Part shown: positions 7,720 to 15,905 of the stretch, piece after piece
Layout of the letters: every line of letters starts with the position of its first letter
How positions within the stretch are numbered: the first letter of the stretch is position 1
DNA from: Croceivirga sp.
GTDB lineage: Bacteria > Bacteroidota > Bacteroidia > Flavobacteriales > Flavobacteriaceae
Reading direction: 5' to 3'
DNA length: 40,418 nt
NCBI GenBank assembly: GCA_028284935.1
Contig: JANQQQ010000002.1
Location: forward strand, 1-40,418
Translations under genes and position numbers: made by a program
Notes under the pieces: model-generated
Told to the model about the DNA's origin: nothing
What the model saw: only the letters and a program-made list of their open reading frames with translations
Database searches by the model: none

Positions 7720-8802
7720 ATGGAAAACTCTAAAGAGCTAAGAAGTTGGTTGGATAATTTGGAACTACCGCACCCTTTGGTAATTGCAGGACCGTGCAGC
7801 GCGGAGACCGAAGAACAAGTACTGAACACTGCCCATGAACTTAAAGATTCGGATGTAAGTTATTATCGTGCAGGAATTTGGAAACCCCGAACGCGTCCTG
7901 GTAATTTTGAGGGGGTAGGTGCCATCGGTCTTAAGTGGTTGCAAAAAGTGAAAGAAGAGACCGGACTTCAAACAGCCACTGAAGTGGCCAACCGAACCCA
8001 CGTGGATTTGGCCTTGGAGCACGGGGTGGACTTGTTGTGGATTGGCGCCCGTTCCACGGTGAGTCCTTTTATTGTTCAGGAGATTGCGGATGCCTTGGAG
8101 GGTACGGATAAGGTGGTATTGATAAAAAACCCCGTGAATCCCGATCTTTCACTTTGGTTAGGAGCCGTGGAACGTTTGCATTCCGCCAATATTAAAAAAT
8201 TGGGGGTGATCCACCGCGGGTTTTCAACATACCAAAAAACCAAATACAGGAACATCCCGGAATGGCAAATAGCGATTGAACTGCAAAGTCGTTTCCCAGA
8301 TTTACCACTGATCAACGACCCCAGTCATATAACGGGGAAAAGGGATATGGTCTTCGATGTATCACAAACCGCTTTGGATTTAAACTTTGATGGGTTAATG
8401 ATTGAGACGCATATTGACCCAGATAATGCCTGGAGCGATGCGGCACAACAAGTAACTCCGTCAGTGCTCAAACAGATGTTTAAAGATTTAAAGATGAGAA
8501 AGGAAACCGATGAAGAGGCGGAATACAATGCAAACTTGGCCAACCTTAGGGCCCAAATAGATGTCATTGACAACAAACTGATAGAAATATTAGGAGACCG
8601 CATGAAGGTTTCGGATGGCATCGGTGAATTGAAAAAACAAAGAAACGTTGCCGTTTTGCAGACCAATCGTTGGAATTCAATTTTAGGGAAGATGATCTTG
8701 GAAGGGGAACAACATGGTTTGAGTGAGGAGTTTGTACTGCGCATGTTCAAAGCCATCCATCAGGAATCCATCAACCATCAAGAGAAAATTATCAATGCCT
8801 AA
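7720..8802 (+). CDS. Bifunctional DAHP synthase / chorismate mutase
   Basis: The N-terminal domain (about 1-265) is a type I-beta 3-deoxy-7-phosphoheptulonate synthase: AGPCSAET near 20, WKPRTRPGNFEG near 52, IGARSTVSPF near 107, and INDPSHITG near 197. It condenses phosphoenolpyruvate and erythrose 4-phosphate, opening the shikimate pathway. The C-terminal 90 residues are an AroQ chorismate mutase (LRAQIDVIDNKLIEILGDRM near 270-290, with the later lysine and arginine of the active site). Thus one protein covers the first step and the chorismate branch step. The fusion in this order is usual in Bacteroidota. It closes the four-gene operon; no clear terminator follows. Confidence 0.94.
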   Translation: MENSKELRSWLDNLELPHPLVIAGPCSAETEEQVLNTAHELKDSDVSYYRAGIWKPRTRPGNFEGVGAIGLKWLQKVKEETGLQTATEVANRTHVDLALEHGVDLLWIGARSTVSPFIVQEIADALEGTDKVVLIKNPVNPDLSLWLGAVERLHSANIKKLGVIHRGFSTYQKTKYRNIPEWQIAIELQSRFPDLPLINDPSHITGKRDMVFDVSQTALDLNFDGLMIETHIDPDNAWSDAAQQVTPSVLKQMFKDLKMRKETDEEAEYNANLANLRAQIDVIDNKLIEILGDRMKVSDGIGELKKQRNVAVLQTNRWNSILGKMILEGEQHGLSEEFVLRMFKAIHQESINHQEKIINA

Positions 8803-8946
8803 GTAAGGGAGTTTCATTCCTTCCCAGCTAATTCTGTGGTTTTCCTTGAATGAGGATATGAAGGTGCGCAAATATTGCATTTTTCCATGGTAGGACTGTA
8901 ACATTTTTAGAATCCAGTCATCTTTAGGAAAACACAAAAAAGTAAA

Positions 8947-9624
8947 ATGATGAGGAAAATAATTACACTCCTACTCGTGTCCATTTCTTTACAAACATTC
9001 GCTCAGCGCATCATTGATAGAGAGGTTGGCGACTTTCATGCGGTTAAGGTGTTCGACTTGATTGAGGTCAACTTAATTCAATCTGACGAAAATAAAATTC
9101 TAATCAAGGGAAGGAATGTGGATGATATAAAATGGGTGAATAAGGATGGGGTTTTAAAACTACGAATGCAGCTGGATAAGAAGTTCACTGGTGAGGATAC
9201 CCTTATCGAGGTGTGCTACCAAAACTTGGATTTGATAGATGCCAACGAAGGGTCCCAAATCACCTGCAATGAAATGGTAAAAAAGAATAAAATTGAACTT
9301 AGAGCCCAAGAAGGGGCTCTGATTAAAATAGGTATGGACGTTGCGGTAGCAGAGATTCGTGCAGTAACCGGTGGTATCGTTGCTGCTTCCGGCTTGGCTG
9401 AAAATCAATCCGTGGTCATCAACACCGGTGGTATTTTTGAAGGTAGCGATTTAAGAACAGCAAGCTCTGATGTAAAGATATCTGCTGGTGGAGAGGCTGA
9501 AGTCTTTGCTTCGGAACGTATCAATATTGATGTGAAGGCCGGGGGTGATGTTGTGGTGTATGGAAAACCAAAGTACGTCAACAAAAAGACTTTTGTAGGA
9601 GGTCGGATTAGAATCGTGGATTAA
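8947..9624 (+). CDS. Exported head-GIN-domain (DUF2807) protein
   Basis: A 225-residue protein with a signal peptide ending near residue 19 (LQTFAQ) and then a repetitive beta-strand pattern typical of the head GIN domain (DUF2807): FHAVKVFDLIEVNLIQSD near the start, and glycine/alanine-rich turns with alternating hydrophobic residues through the rest. Such proteins are predicted beta-helices in the periplasm or on the surface; their biochemical role is not known. It stands alone between the aromatic operon and a shared terminator. Confidence 0.8.
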   Translation: MMRKIITLLLVSISLQTFAQRIIDREVGDFHAVKVFDLIEVNLIQSDENKILIKGRNVDDIKWVNKDGVLKLRMQLDKKFTGEDTLIEVCYQNLDLIDANEGSQITCNEMVKKNKIELRAQEGALIKIGMDVAVAEIRAVTGGIVAASGLAENQSVVINTGGIFEGSDLRTASSDVKISAGGEAEVFASERINIDVKAGGDVVVYGKPKYVNKKTFVGGRIRIVD

Positions 9625-9641
9625 AACATAATTTGATGAAT

Positions 9642-9676
9642 AAAAAAGCCCCAGAAACCGTTTCTGGGGCTTTTTT
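9642..9676. terminator. Bidirectional intrinsic terminator
   Basis: A perfect inverted repeat, AAAAAAGCCCCAGAAA, loop CCG, then its complement, with A and T runs outside the GC core on both sides. It lies between two convergent genes and can stop transcription from either direction. Confidence 0.95.
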
Positions 9677-9693
9677 ATTTTTGGGAATTGATG

Positions 9694-10134
9694 TTACTTT
9701 TTGAATATGTAACGCGTAATAAAAATTCCTTTTCCATCGCCCTTTCCACCTTCACTTTCCACCGCGCTGATAACATGTTCCAAAGTCCACCCTTCAGCAA
9801 TCATGCTGTTGATCATATTGGTGATCAACGCATCGTTGGCAGCGATATTTTGAAAACGAATACCGCCTAAGTTGTAAAAGTTCAACAGCTTGGTTTCCTC
9901 AAAATTTTTGACACGAATATCCCCCCTGTCCGACTTATTTCGGGAGTTATCTTCCTCTGATCGAACGGTGGTGTACTCCTTATAATCTTTTTCCTCAAGG
10001 GCATTGATAATTCTGGAACGTCCCAGTCCGTTGGGAACAATGGATTCTACGCTGGTGATGACCTTGTACTGTTGGGCATTAACTTCAAAAGTGGCGGCCA
10101 TTGCCAATACCACTAAAAAAAGAAATTTTCTCAT
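9694..10134 (-). CDS. Small exported protein of unknown function
   Basis: A 146-residue protein with a signal peptide (lysine/arginine, hydrophobic core, cleavage likely after VNA at about residue 20). The middle is charged and carries many EED/KSD residues; the C-terminal part (NMINSMIAEGWTLEHVISAVES) recalls short DUF4177-like proteins in which a glycine-tryptophan motif is followed by a beta strand, but I would not assign the family. It converges on the GIN-domain gene over a shared terminator and diverges from rsgA. Confidence 0.7.
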   Translation of the reverse strand: MRKFLFLVVLAMAATFEVNAQQYKVITSVESIVPNGLGRSRIINALEEKDYKEYTTVRSEEDNSRNKSDRGDIRVKNFEETKLLNFYNLGGIRFQNIAANDALITNMINSMIAEGWTLEHVISAVESEGGKGDGKGIFITRYIFKK

Positions 10135-10180
10135 AATTGATTTGTGTTGATGTTTTTTTTGATTCCCAATGTTAAGGGGA

Positions 10181-10209
10181 TTTGGTAAGAAAAGAAAATT
10201 GTTTCTTTG
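10181..10209 (+). promoter_or_regulatory. Possible rsgA promoter
   Basis: TTTG at 10181-10184, a 17-base spacer, then TTTCTTTG at 10202-10209 (five of six fixed -7 positions). The -7 box overlaps the earliest possible TTG start at 10207, which argues that translation begins further downstream. Confidence 0.4.
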
Positions 10210-10242
10210 TTATTGTATGAATTGTTATTAACAGGCTATTTG

Positions 10243-11193
10243 GTGCAGGGAATTGTGTATAAATCGACAGGAAGCTGGTACACCGTAAAATCGGATGAGG
10301 GGCAGTTTTATGAATGTCGTATCAAGGGGAAATTCCGAATAAAGGGTATAAAAAGTACCAATCCTATTGCTGTTGGGGATGAAGTGACCTTTAAACTGGA
10401 AACGGTTGGGGATGAGACCTTAGGCATCATAACCGCCATTTCTGAACGCAAGAATTACATCATCCGAAAGTCTGTCAATCTATCAAAACAAGTTCACATT
10501 ATTGCTTCGAACCTCGATCAGGCCTTTTTGATGGTCACCCTGAATAATCCAATGACGTATACGAGCTTTATTGACCGCTTTTTGGTTACTGCTGAGGCCT
10601 ATGATATTCCGGCAATATTGTTGTTCAACAAAATGGACAGCTATGATGCAGATGAAAAAGTAGAGGTGGATTATTTATTGGAATTGTACCAATCCATAGG
10701 CTATAGGACCGTGGGCATATCCGCCAAAGAAGGCCAAAATATAGAAGAGGTCCGATGTATTATGAAGGGAAAAACCAGCATGTTCTCAGGCAATTCAGGG
10801 GTAGGGAAATCTACCCTCATCAACGCGCTGGAACCGGGATTGAACCTAAAGACAGCGGAAATATCGAATCAGCATCTCCAGGGACAGCACACCACCACCT
10901 TTGCCGAAATGTACGATTTGTCGTTTGGGGCAAAAATTATTGATACCCCTGGTATACGTGGATTTGGAATTGTTGAAATGGATAAATATGAGCTTGGTGA
11001 TTATTTTCCGGAATTCTTTAAGTTAAAATCGCAATGCAAGTTTAATAATTGCCTTCATTTGGATGAGCCAAAATGCGCCATTAAAAAAGCACTGGAAGAT
11101 AAAGAAATTGCTTGGAGTCGCTACAGAAGTTATTTGCAAATGTTGGAGGAGGATGTAACCGAAACCTATAGAAGGGATGAATATAGCAATTAA
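10243..11193 (+). CDS. rsgA: Ribosome small subunit maturation GTPase RsgA
   Basis: RsgA is a circularly permuted GTPase that helps late 30S subunit assembly and then leaves on GTP hydrolysis. The N-terminal OB-fold (VYKSTGSWYTVK onward) is followed by the GTPase motifs in permuted order: NKMD near 130, GNSGVGKST near 190, DTPG near 240; the C-terminal zinc-binding knuckle shows C, C, H, C in CKFNNCLHLDEPKC. The frame extends up to a TTG at 10207, but homologues as I remember them begin a few residues before VYKSTGSWY, so I prefer GTG 10243 (TTG 10240 is also possible). Followed by dtd and a MazG-like gene in the same direction. Confidence 0.93.
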   Translation: MQGIVYKSTGSWYTVKSDEGQFYECRIKGKFRIKGIKSTNPIAVGDEVTFKLETVGDETLGIITAISERKNYIIRKSVNLSKQVHIIASNLDQAFLMVTLNNPMTYTSFIDRFLVTAEAYDIPAILLFNKMDSYDADEKVEVDYLLELYQSIGYRTVGISAKEGQNIEEVRCIMKGKTSMFSGNSGVGKSTLINALEPGLNLKTAEISNQHLQGQHTTTFAEMYDLSFGAKIIDTPGIRGFGIVEMDKYELGDYFPEFFKLKSQCKFNNCLHLDEPKCAIKKALEDKEIAWSRYRSYLQMLEEDVTETYRRDEYSN

Positions 11194-11235
11194 AAGGACT
11201 CCCTATTCTTGTAGGAGAGCGCAAGGGTACAAGCT

Positions 11236-11688
11236 ATGAGGGCGGTTGTTCAAAGGGTTGGCGAAGCCAGTGTAACGGTTGAAGGAAAACGGGTCTCAGA
11301 GATAGGATGGGGGGTATTGGTCCTACTTGGGATTGAGGAAGCTGATAATGAAGAAGACATCAATTGGCTGTCCAAAAAAATCGCAAATCTTCGCATTTTT
11401 AACGATGAAAAGGCAGTAATGAACCTTTCGCTACTGGATAAGGGCTTTGAGGCCATTGTTGTCAGTCAATTTACCCTACATGCATCCACAAAAAAGGGGA
11501 ATCGCCCTTCCTATATTAAAGCGGCCAAACCATCCATTGCCATTCCCCTTTATGAGCGGTTCGTAAAACAATTGGAAAATGATTTGGGCAAACCTGTGGG
11601 CACTGGGATTTTTGGTGCAGATATGAAGGTGAAACTTGTAAATGATGGCCCTGTAACCATAATTATTGATTCAAAAAATAAGGAATAA
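11236..11688 (+). CDS. dtd: D-aminoacyl-tRNA deacylase
   Basis: Removes D-amino acids (and glycine mischarged on tRNA-Ala) from tRNA, protecting translation. The 150-residue length is standard; the N-terminus MRAVVQRV, the SQFTLHA active-site segment near residue 75 and the C-terminal NDGPVTI motif that enforces chirality are all present. The last base of its stop codon is the first base of the next gene's ATG, so the two are probably translated in a coupled way. Confidence 0.95.
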   Translation: MRAVVQRVGEASVTVEGKRVSEIGWGVLVLLGIEEADNEEDINWLSKKIANLRIFNDEKAVMNLSLLDKGFEAIVVSQFTLHASTKKGNRPSYIKAAKPSIAIPLYERFVKQLENDLGKPVGTGIFGADMKVKLVNDGPVTIIIDSKNKE

Positions 11689-12014
11689 TGAATATTCAAA
11701 ATGCACAAAAAGCGATTGATGATTGGATTAAAGACCATGGTGTCCGCTATTTTAATGAGTTGACCAATATGGCCCAACTAACCGAAGAGGTTGGTGAGGT
11801 CGCACGAATCATAGCTCGAAGATATGGCGAGCAAAGCGAAAAACCGTCTGACAAGGAAAAGGACCTGGGTGAAGAACTGGCTGATGTCCTTTTTGTAGTG
11901 CTTTGCTTGGCCAACCAAACCGGGGTAGATTTACAGGAATCTTTTGAAAAAAAATTGGATATTAAAACCAGACGTGACCACGACCGTCACCACAACAACC
12001 AAAAATTGAAATAA
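11688..12014 (+). CDS. MazG-like nucleotide pyrophosphohydrolase
   Basis: A 108-residue all-alpha NTP pyrophosphatase. The metal-binding helices are visible as TEEVGEVARII (near residue 27) and EELADVLFVVLCLAN (near 64), the EExxE and ExxD motifs of the MazG/dUTPase-like superfamily. Such proteins remove non-canonical or excess nucleotides; the exact substrate is not clear. It shares one base with dtd and precedes aroA by 61 bases that contain a likely new promoter. Confidence 0.88.
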   Translation: MNIQNAQKAIDDWIKDHGVRYFNELTNMAQLTEEVGEVARIIARRYGEQSEKPSDKEKDLGEELADVLFVVLCLANQTGVDLQESFEKKLDIKTRRDHDRHHNNQKLK

Positions 12015-12024
12015 ATCAATCCCA

Positions 12025-12057
12025 TTAGGTGATTTTACGGCGTTTTCCCTAGTTTTG
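12025..12057 (+). promoter_or_regulatory. Predicted aroA promoter
   Basis: TTAG at 12025-12028, 21 bases, then a perfect -7 element TAGTTTTG at 12050-12057. The -7 box overlaps the upstream TTG of the aroA frame (12055), which supports the ATG at 12076 as the true start. Confidence 0.5.
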
Positions 12058-12075
12058 AAGCTTCAAAAAACCAGC

Positions 12076-13305
12076 ATGAAACTCCAAATTTCCCCTCCGG
12101 AAAATTTACTGCTCAACTCCTCTATTAAGATAACTGGTTCCAAAAGCGAAACCAACCGATTACTACTGTTACAGGCGCTTTTCCCAAATTTGAAACTGGA
12201 AAATAGCTCTAATTCCGACGACGCTGAGGTTATGAAAAAGGGTTTGGCCGTTTCAAGGGGGACCGTGGATATCCATCATGCCGGAACCGCAATGCGTTTT
12301 CTGACCTCCTACTTTGCTTCGCAAGAGGGAAAGGAAGTGCTGCTAACCGGTTCCGCGCGTATGAGGCAAAGACCTATCCAAATTTTGGTTGAGGCGTTAA
12401 GGGCTATAGGTGCAAAGGTGGACTATCATGGTGAGGAGGGATTTCCGCCGTTAAAAATAAAAGGACAGCAATTGACTAAGGAAGAGGTAAGCCTTCCGGC
12501 AAATGTTAGTAGTCAATACATTTCCTCGCTTTGTCTCATTGGTCCTAGCTTAAGAAATGGTCTGACCATAACGTTGATTGGAAAAATAACATCAGTCCCC
12601 TACATTAAAATGACCTTGGCCCTATTGGAAGGGATTGGGGTGAACACCAATTTTGAAGGCAATAAAATTCAAGTATCCCCTAAAGAGCAAGTGGAAGCAA
12701 AAAACTTGGTGGTAGAATCAGATTGGAGCGCGGCGAGCTATTACTACAGTTTATTGGCGCTATCCGAAATAGGTTCCACTATTACATTATCCTCGTACAA
12801 AGAAAATTCTTTGCAAGGAGATAGTATTCTGCATGATGTATATGCCAATTTTGGAGTTACCACAGAATTTGGAAACCATCAAATCACCTTGACCAAAGTT
12901 GTACCCGCCAAGATTGCCTTTTTTGAAGAAAACCTTTCGGATGCCCCTGATATCGCCCAGACTATTGCCGTGACCTGTCTTGGACTTAACATGGCCTGTC
13001 GTCTTACAGGTTTGCATACCCTACCTATAAAGGAAACGGACCGTTTGGCTGCTATGAAAACCGAACTGGAGAAGTTTGGTGCCCAGGTCACCATTGACCA
13101 TGAAAGCTTGGAGCTAAGGCCCACGAAGACATATAACACAAATGTGGCCGTGGATACGTACAATGACCACCGTATGGCGATGGCTTTTGCACCGCTAGCT
13201 TTAAAAACTGATTTTGTCATCAATGATGCTCATGTAGTCTCCAAATCCTACCCCAATTTTTGGAACGATTTTAGGAAAGTAGGATTGGTCATTTCTGAGC
13301 TTTAA
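12076..13305 (+). CDS. aroA: 3-phosphoshikimate 1-carboxyvinyltransferase (EPSP synthase)
   Basis: Transfers enolpyruvate from phosphoenolpyruvate to shikimate 3-phosphate. Family landmarks are in order: GSKSETNR at 21-28, HAGTAMR at 68-74, RMRQRP near 87, SSQYISS near 144, SDWSAAS near 213, a DAPDIAQ aspartate loop near 292, KETDRLAAM near 320 and DHRMAMAF near 363. The usual NAGTAMRP segment reads HAGTAMRF, so the residues matching Asn94 and Pro101 of the E. coli enzyme are His and Phe. I chose ATG 12076 over TTG 12055 because the latter lies in a promoter element. It supplies chorismate to the Phe/Tyr operon 4 kb upstream. Confidence 0.94.
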   Translation: MKLQISPPENLLLNSSIKITGSKSETNRLLLLQALFPNLKLENSSNSDDAEVMKKGLAVSRGTVDIHHAGTAMRFLTSYFASQEGKEVLLTGSARMRQRPIQILVEALRAIGAKVDYHGEEGFPPLKIKGQQLTKEEVSLPANVSSQYISSLCLIGPSLRNGLTITLIGKITSVPYIKMTLALLEGIGVNTNFEGNKIQVSPKEQVEAKNLVVESDWSAASYYYSLLALSEIGSTITLSSYKENSLQGDSILHDVYANFGVTTEFGNHQITLTKVVPAKIAFFEENLSDAPDIAQTIAVTCLGLNMACRLTGLHTLPIKETDRLAAMKTELEKFGAQVTIDHESLELRPTKTYNTNVAVDTYNDHRMAMAFAPLALKTDFVINDAHVVSKSYPNFWNDFRKVGLVISEL

Positions 13306-13322
13306 TTTATTGTTGAAATTAC

Positions 13323-13354
13323 TTGACAACCCCTTCTGCTAGATTGTATATTTG
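13323..13354 (+). promoter_or_regulatory. Predicted queA promoter
   Basis: TTG at 13323-13325, a 21-base spacer, and a perfect TATATTTG at 13347-13354, 29 bases before the queA ATG. One of the best matches to the Bacteroidota consensus in the window. Confidence 0.7.
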
Positions 13355-13383
13355 CAGCCTTTGCAAAAAATCTAAACTCCAAT

Positions 13384-14433
13384 ATGAAATTATCCAACTT
13401 CAATTTTGAGCTTCCAAAGGAATTATTGGCTGAATATCCGGCAGAAAATAGAGATGAATCAAGGTTAATGGTGATTCATCGCGAAACGGGGAAAATAGAA
13501 CACAAGATGTTTAAGGACATGATTGACTATTTTGATGAAGGTGATGTTATGGTCTTGAACAATACTAAGGTTTTTCCTGCTAGACTCTACGGAAATAAAG
13601 AAAAGACCGGTGCCCGAATTGAAGTTTTTCTACTGCGTGAACTGAATGATGAGCAACGTCTTTGGGATGTTTTGGTAGACCCAGCACGAAAAATAAGGAT
13701 AGGCAATAAGCTGTATTTCGGGGAAGATGAAAGCTTGGTAGCGGAAGTCATTGATAATACCACATCACGGGGACGAACGCTTCGTTTTCTCTATGATGGA
13801 TCCTATCAAGACTTTAGAAGAAAACTAAGGGAACTTGGAGAAACGCCGTTGCCAAAATACATTAAGCGCGATGTAACTCCGGAAGATGAAGAGCGGTACC
13901 AGACCATATATGCAAAACATGAGGGGGCAGTAGCCGCCCCTACTGCTGGATTGCACTTCTCAAAGCATCTATTAAAACGCTTGGAAATTAAGGGTGTTGA
14001 CTTTGCGGAAGTAACTTTGCACGTAGGATTGGGTACTTTCAACCCTGTTGAAGTGGAAGACCTTTCCAAGCATAAAATGGACAGCGAGGAGTTGGTCATC
14101 GATGAAAAAGCAACTGAAATTGTAAACAATGCCAAGTCCAATAAAAAGAGGGTCTGCGCCGTGGGAACCACGGTAATGCGCGGTCTGGAAAGTGCCGTTT
14201 CTTCTGAAAGGACGTTGAATACGTTTGAGGGGTGGACCAATAAATTTATTTTTCCTCCCTACGATTTTAGTATTGCTGATGCTATGATTACCAATTTCCA
14301 TTTGCCAAAATCGACCTTGCTAATGATGATTTCAGCTTTCATGGGTCATGATTTGATGAAAAAGTCATACAAGCAGGCTATCTTGGAACAATATCGCTTT
14401 TACTCTTATGGTGATGCGATGTTGATAATATAA
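13384..14433 (+). CDS. queA: S-adenosylmethionine:tRNA ribosyltransferase-isomerase
   Basis: Adds the ribosyl part of SAM to preQ1 in tRNA, forming epoxyqueuosine at the wobble position of GUN anticodons. The 349-residue protein starts [24 protein letters not shown], with [10 protein letters not shown] near 60, AAPTAGLHF near 183, VGLGTF near 216 and [10 protein letters not shown]-like [11 protein letters not shown] near 308, all family landmarks. It has its own promoter and is followed by a hairpin terminator, so it is likely a single-gene unit. Confidence 0.95.
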   Translation: MKLSNFNFELPKELLAEYPAENRDESRLMVIHRETGKIEHKMFKDMIDYFDEGDVMVLNNTKVFPARLYGNKEKTGARIEVFLLRELNDEQRLWDVLVDPARKIRIGNKLYFGEDESLVAEVIDNTTSRGRTLRFLYDGSYQDFRRKLRELGETPLPKYIKRDVTPEDEERYQTIYAKHEGAVAAPTAGLHFSKHLLKRLEIKGVDFAEVTLHVGLGTFNPVEVEDLSKHKMDSEELVIDEKATEIVNNAKSNKKRVCAVGTTVMRGLESAVSSERTLNTFEGWTNKFIFPPYDFSIADAMITNFHLPKSTLLMMISAFMGHDLMKKSYKQAILEQYRFYSYGDAMLII

Positions 14434-14460
14434 CAACGCTTATCGTCGAAAAATACAATC

Positions 14461-14489
14461 AAAAAACCTGGTGCATCATCGGGATTTTT
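14461..14489 (+). terminator. Probable terminator of queA
   Basis: CCTGGTG (14467-14473) pairs with CATCGGG (14477-14483), seven pairs including two wobbles, around a CAT loop; an A run precedes it and ATTTTT follows. Confidence 0.55.
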
Positions 14490-14520
14490 GTCTTATGAAG
14501 CCCAGTCGTTGGGTCTTCCT

Positions 14521-14528
14521 TAAATTTG
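14521..14528 (+). promoter_or_regulatory. -7 element of rlmN, very close to its start codon
   Basis: TAAATTTG is a perfect TAnnTTTG, but it ends only four bases before the ATG at 14533. If used, transcription would begin at or next to the start codon, giving a leaderless or nearly leaderless mRNA. No good -33 box is seen at the expected distance. Confidence 0.45.
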
Positions 14529-14532
14529 CGCG

Positions 14533-15573
14533 ATGGCCCTTGTGAAAAAAGATATTCGTTCCCTTACCAAAGAGCAACTCAGGGCGTTCTTTGTTTCCCA
14601 AGGAGACAAAGCTTTCCGAGGTAATCAGGTGTATGAATGGTTATGGCAAAAATCAGCACATTCTTTTGATGGAATGACCAATCTCTCCAAAACTACCCGA
14701 GAGATGTTAGAGGATAATTTTGTCATCAATCATATTAGGGTGGACCAAATGCAGCGTAGCAATGATGGTACCATTAAAAATGCGGTACAGTTGCATGACG
14801 ACTTAATTGTCGAGTCCGTTTTAATCCCTACGAAAACAAGAACAACTGCTTGTGTTTCCAGTCAGGTTGGTTGTAGTTTGGATTGTAGGTTCTGCGCCAC
14901 GGCACGTCTTAAAAGGATGCGAAATCTAAATCCTGATGAGATATATGATCAAGTCGTGGCCATTGACAATCAGAGCCGCTTTTATTTTGATAGGCCCTTG
15001 AGTAATATCGTTTTCATGGGTATGGGGGAACCTTTAATGAACTACAACAACGTCTTAAAGGCCATAGAAAAAATCACTTCCCCTGAAGGATTGGGGATGT
15101 CACCAAAAAGGATAACGGTTTCAACTTCAGGCGTTCCTAAAATGATCAAAAAAATGGCGGACGAGGAGGTGAAATTCAACTTGGCGGTATCACTACATTC
15201 TGCAGTTGACCAAGTGCGCACTTCCATTATGCCGTTCAATACCACATTTCCATTAACTGATTTAAGGGAGGCACTACAATATTGGTATCAAAAGACAAAA
15301 AAAAGAATTACCTACGAGTATGTGGTTTGGGAGGGTATCAATGACACCCAAAAAGATGTGGACGCCTTAGTGAAATTTTGCAGGTTTGCCCCTTCAAAGA
15401 TCAACTTGATTGAATATAATCCCATTGATGATGGGGAATTCACCCAAGCATCCGAGGAAGCCATACAAAGTTACGTTAGCACCCTGGAAAGGAACAATAT
15501 CACGGTTACCATAAGAAGGTCAAGGGGAAAGGACATTGATGCGGCTTGCGGCCAATTGGCCAACAAAACCTGA
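14533..15573 (+). CDS. rlmN: 23S rRNA (adenine-C2)-methyltransferase RlmN
   Basis: A radical SAM enzyme that methylates C2 of A2503 in 23S rRNA and A37 in some tRNAs. The [4Fe-4S] cluster motif is CSLDCRFC near residue 115; a conserved cysteine in TTACVSSQVGC precedes it, and the methyl-carrying cysteine is in DIDAACGQLA at the C-terminus. Also present are GMGEPLMN near 162 and the SLHS segment near 225. The 346-residue length is normal. It is preceded by a terminator and its own -7 box. Confidence 0.95.
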   Translation: MALVKKDIRSLTKEQLRAFFVSQGDKAFRGNQVYEWLWQKSAHSFDGMTNLSKTTREMLEDNFVINHIRVDQMQRSNDGTIKNAVQLHDDLIVESVLIPTKTRTTACVSSQVGCSLDCRFCATARLKRMRNLNPDEIYDQVVAIDNQSRFYFDRPLSNIVFMGMGEPLMNYNNVLKAIEKITSPEGLGMSPKRITVSTSGVPKMIKKMADEEVKFNLAVSLHSAVDQVRTSIMPFNTTFPLTDLREALQYWYQKTKKRITYEYVVWEGINDTQKDVDALVKFCRFAPSKINLIEYNPIDDGEFTQASEEAIQSYVSTLERNNITVTIRRSRGKDIDAACGQLANKT

Positions 15574-15905
15574 CTTTGAGGGTATCTTTATGCGTTTCCG
15601 CACACGGGAATGACAATCAAATTCACTTTTCATTCGGTAGGCATATATCGACCAAATGGTATTCCCTTTTTGAAAGCTATCATCTTCTTCATCAGTTTTG
15701 CCTTGGGCCTAGCAACTGAAATGATGGTCTTCTCCCATTTTTTGCATGCGGCCATTATCTTCCGTTGAACGGATGACCCAGCTGCATAGTATTACTTGTA
15801 TTATTGCACTACTGAAATTTCCATGTCGATAAATCTAGCCAATAAGCGATAAATTCTCTGATAATGGGAAGTTAAAACCTTGGGATAAGTATCTTTGGAA
15901 ATTGC
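15574..15905 (+). other. 332-base intergenic stretch with a promoter at its end
   Basis: Between rlmN and the polyprenyl synthetase. Near its start, TTCCGCACACGGGAATGAC (15596-15614) resembles the widespread short palindromic repeats of the type CCCGnnnnCGGGAATGAC; only one degenerate copy is present. A 52-codon frame (15610-15768) is open and hydrophobic but begins inside that repeat, and I do not call it. The last 20 bases hold the -7 element of the next gene. Confidence 0.5.
15890..15897 (+). promoter_or_regulatory. -7 element upstream of polyprenyl synthetase
   Basis: A perfect TATCTTTG eight bases before the ATG at 15906, again implying a very short 5' untranslated region. No clear -33 element at the usual spacing. 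Confidence 0.5.

Noticed and set aside
8325-8756. A 143-codon minus-strand frame opposite the DAHP synthase/chorismate mutase.
   Set aside because: Serine-rich antisense shadow of a well-supported gene; no promoter.
8803-8850. A hairpin-like GGGAG ... CTTCCC after the aromatic operon.
   Set aside because: Short, bulged stem without a T run; not enough to call a terminator.
15610-15768. A 52-codon plus-strand frame with a hydrophobic middle in the gap after rlmN.
   Set aside because: Its ATG lies inside a sequence resembling a common intergenic palindromic repeat (TTCCGCACACGGGAATGAC), there is no convincing promoter, and the composition is what a T-rich gap gives by chance.
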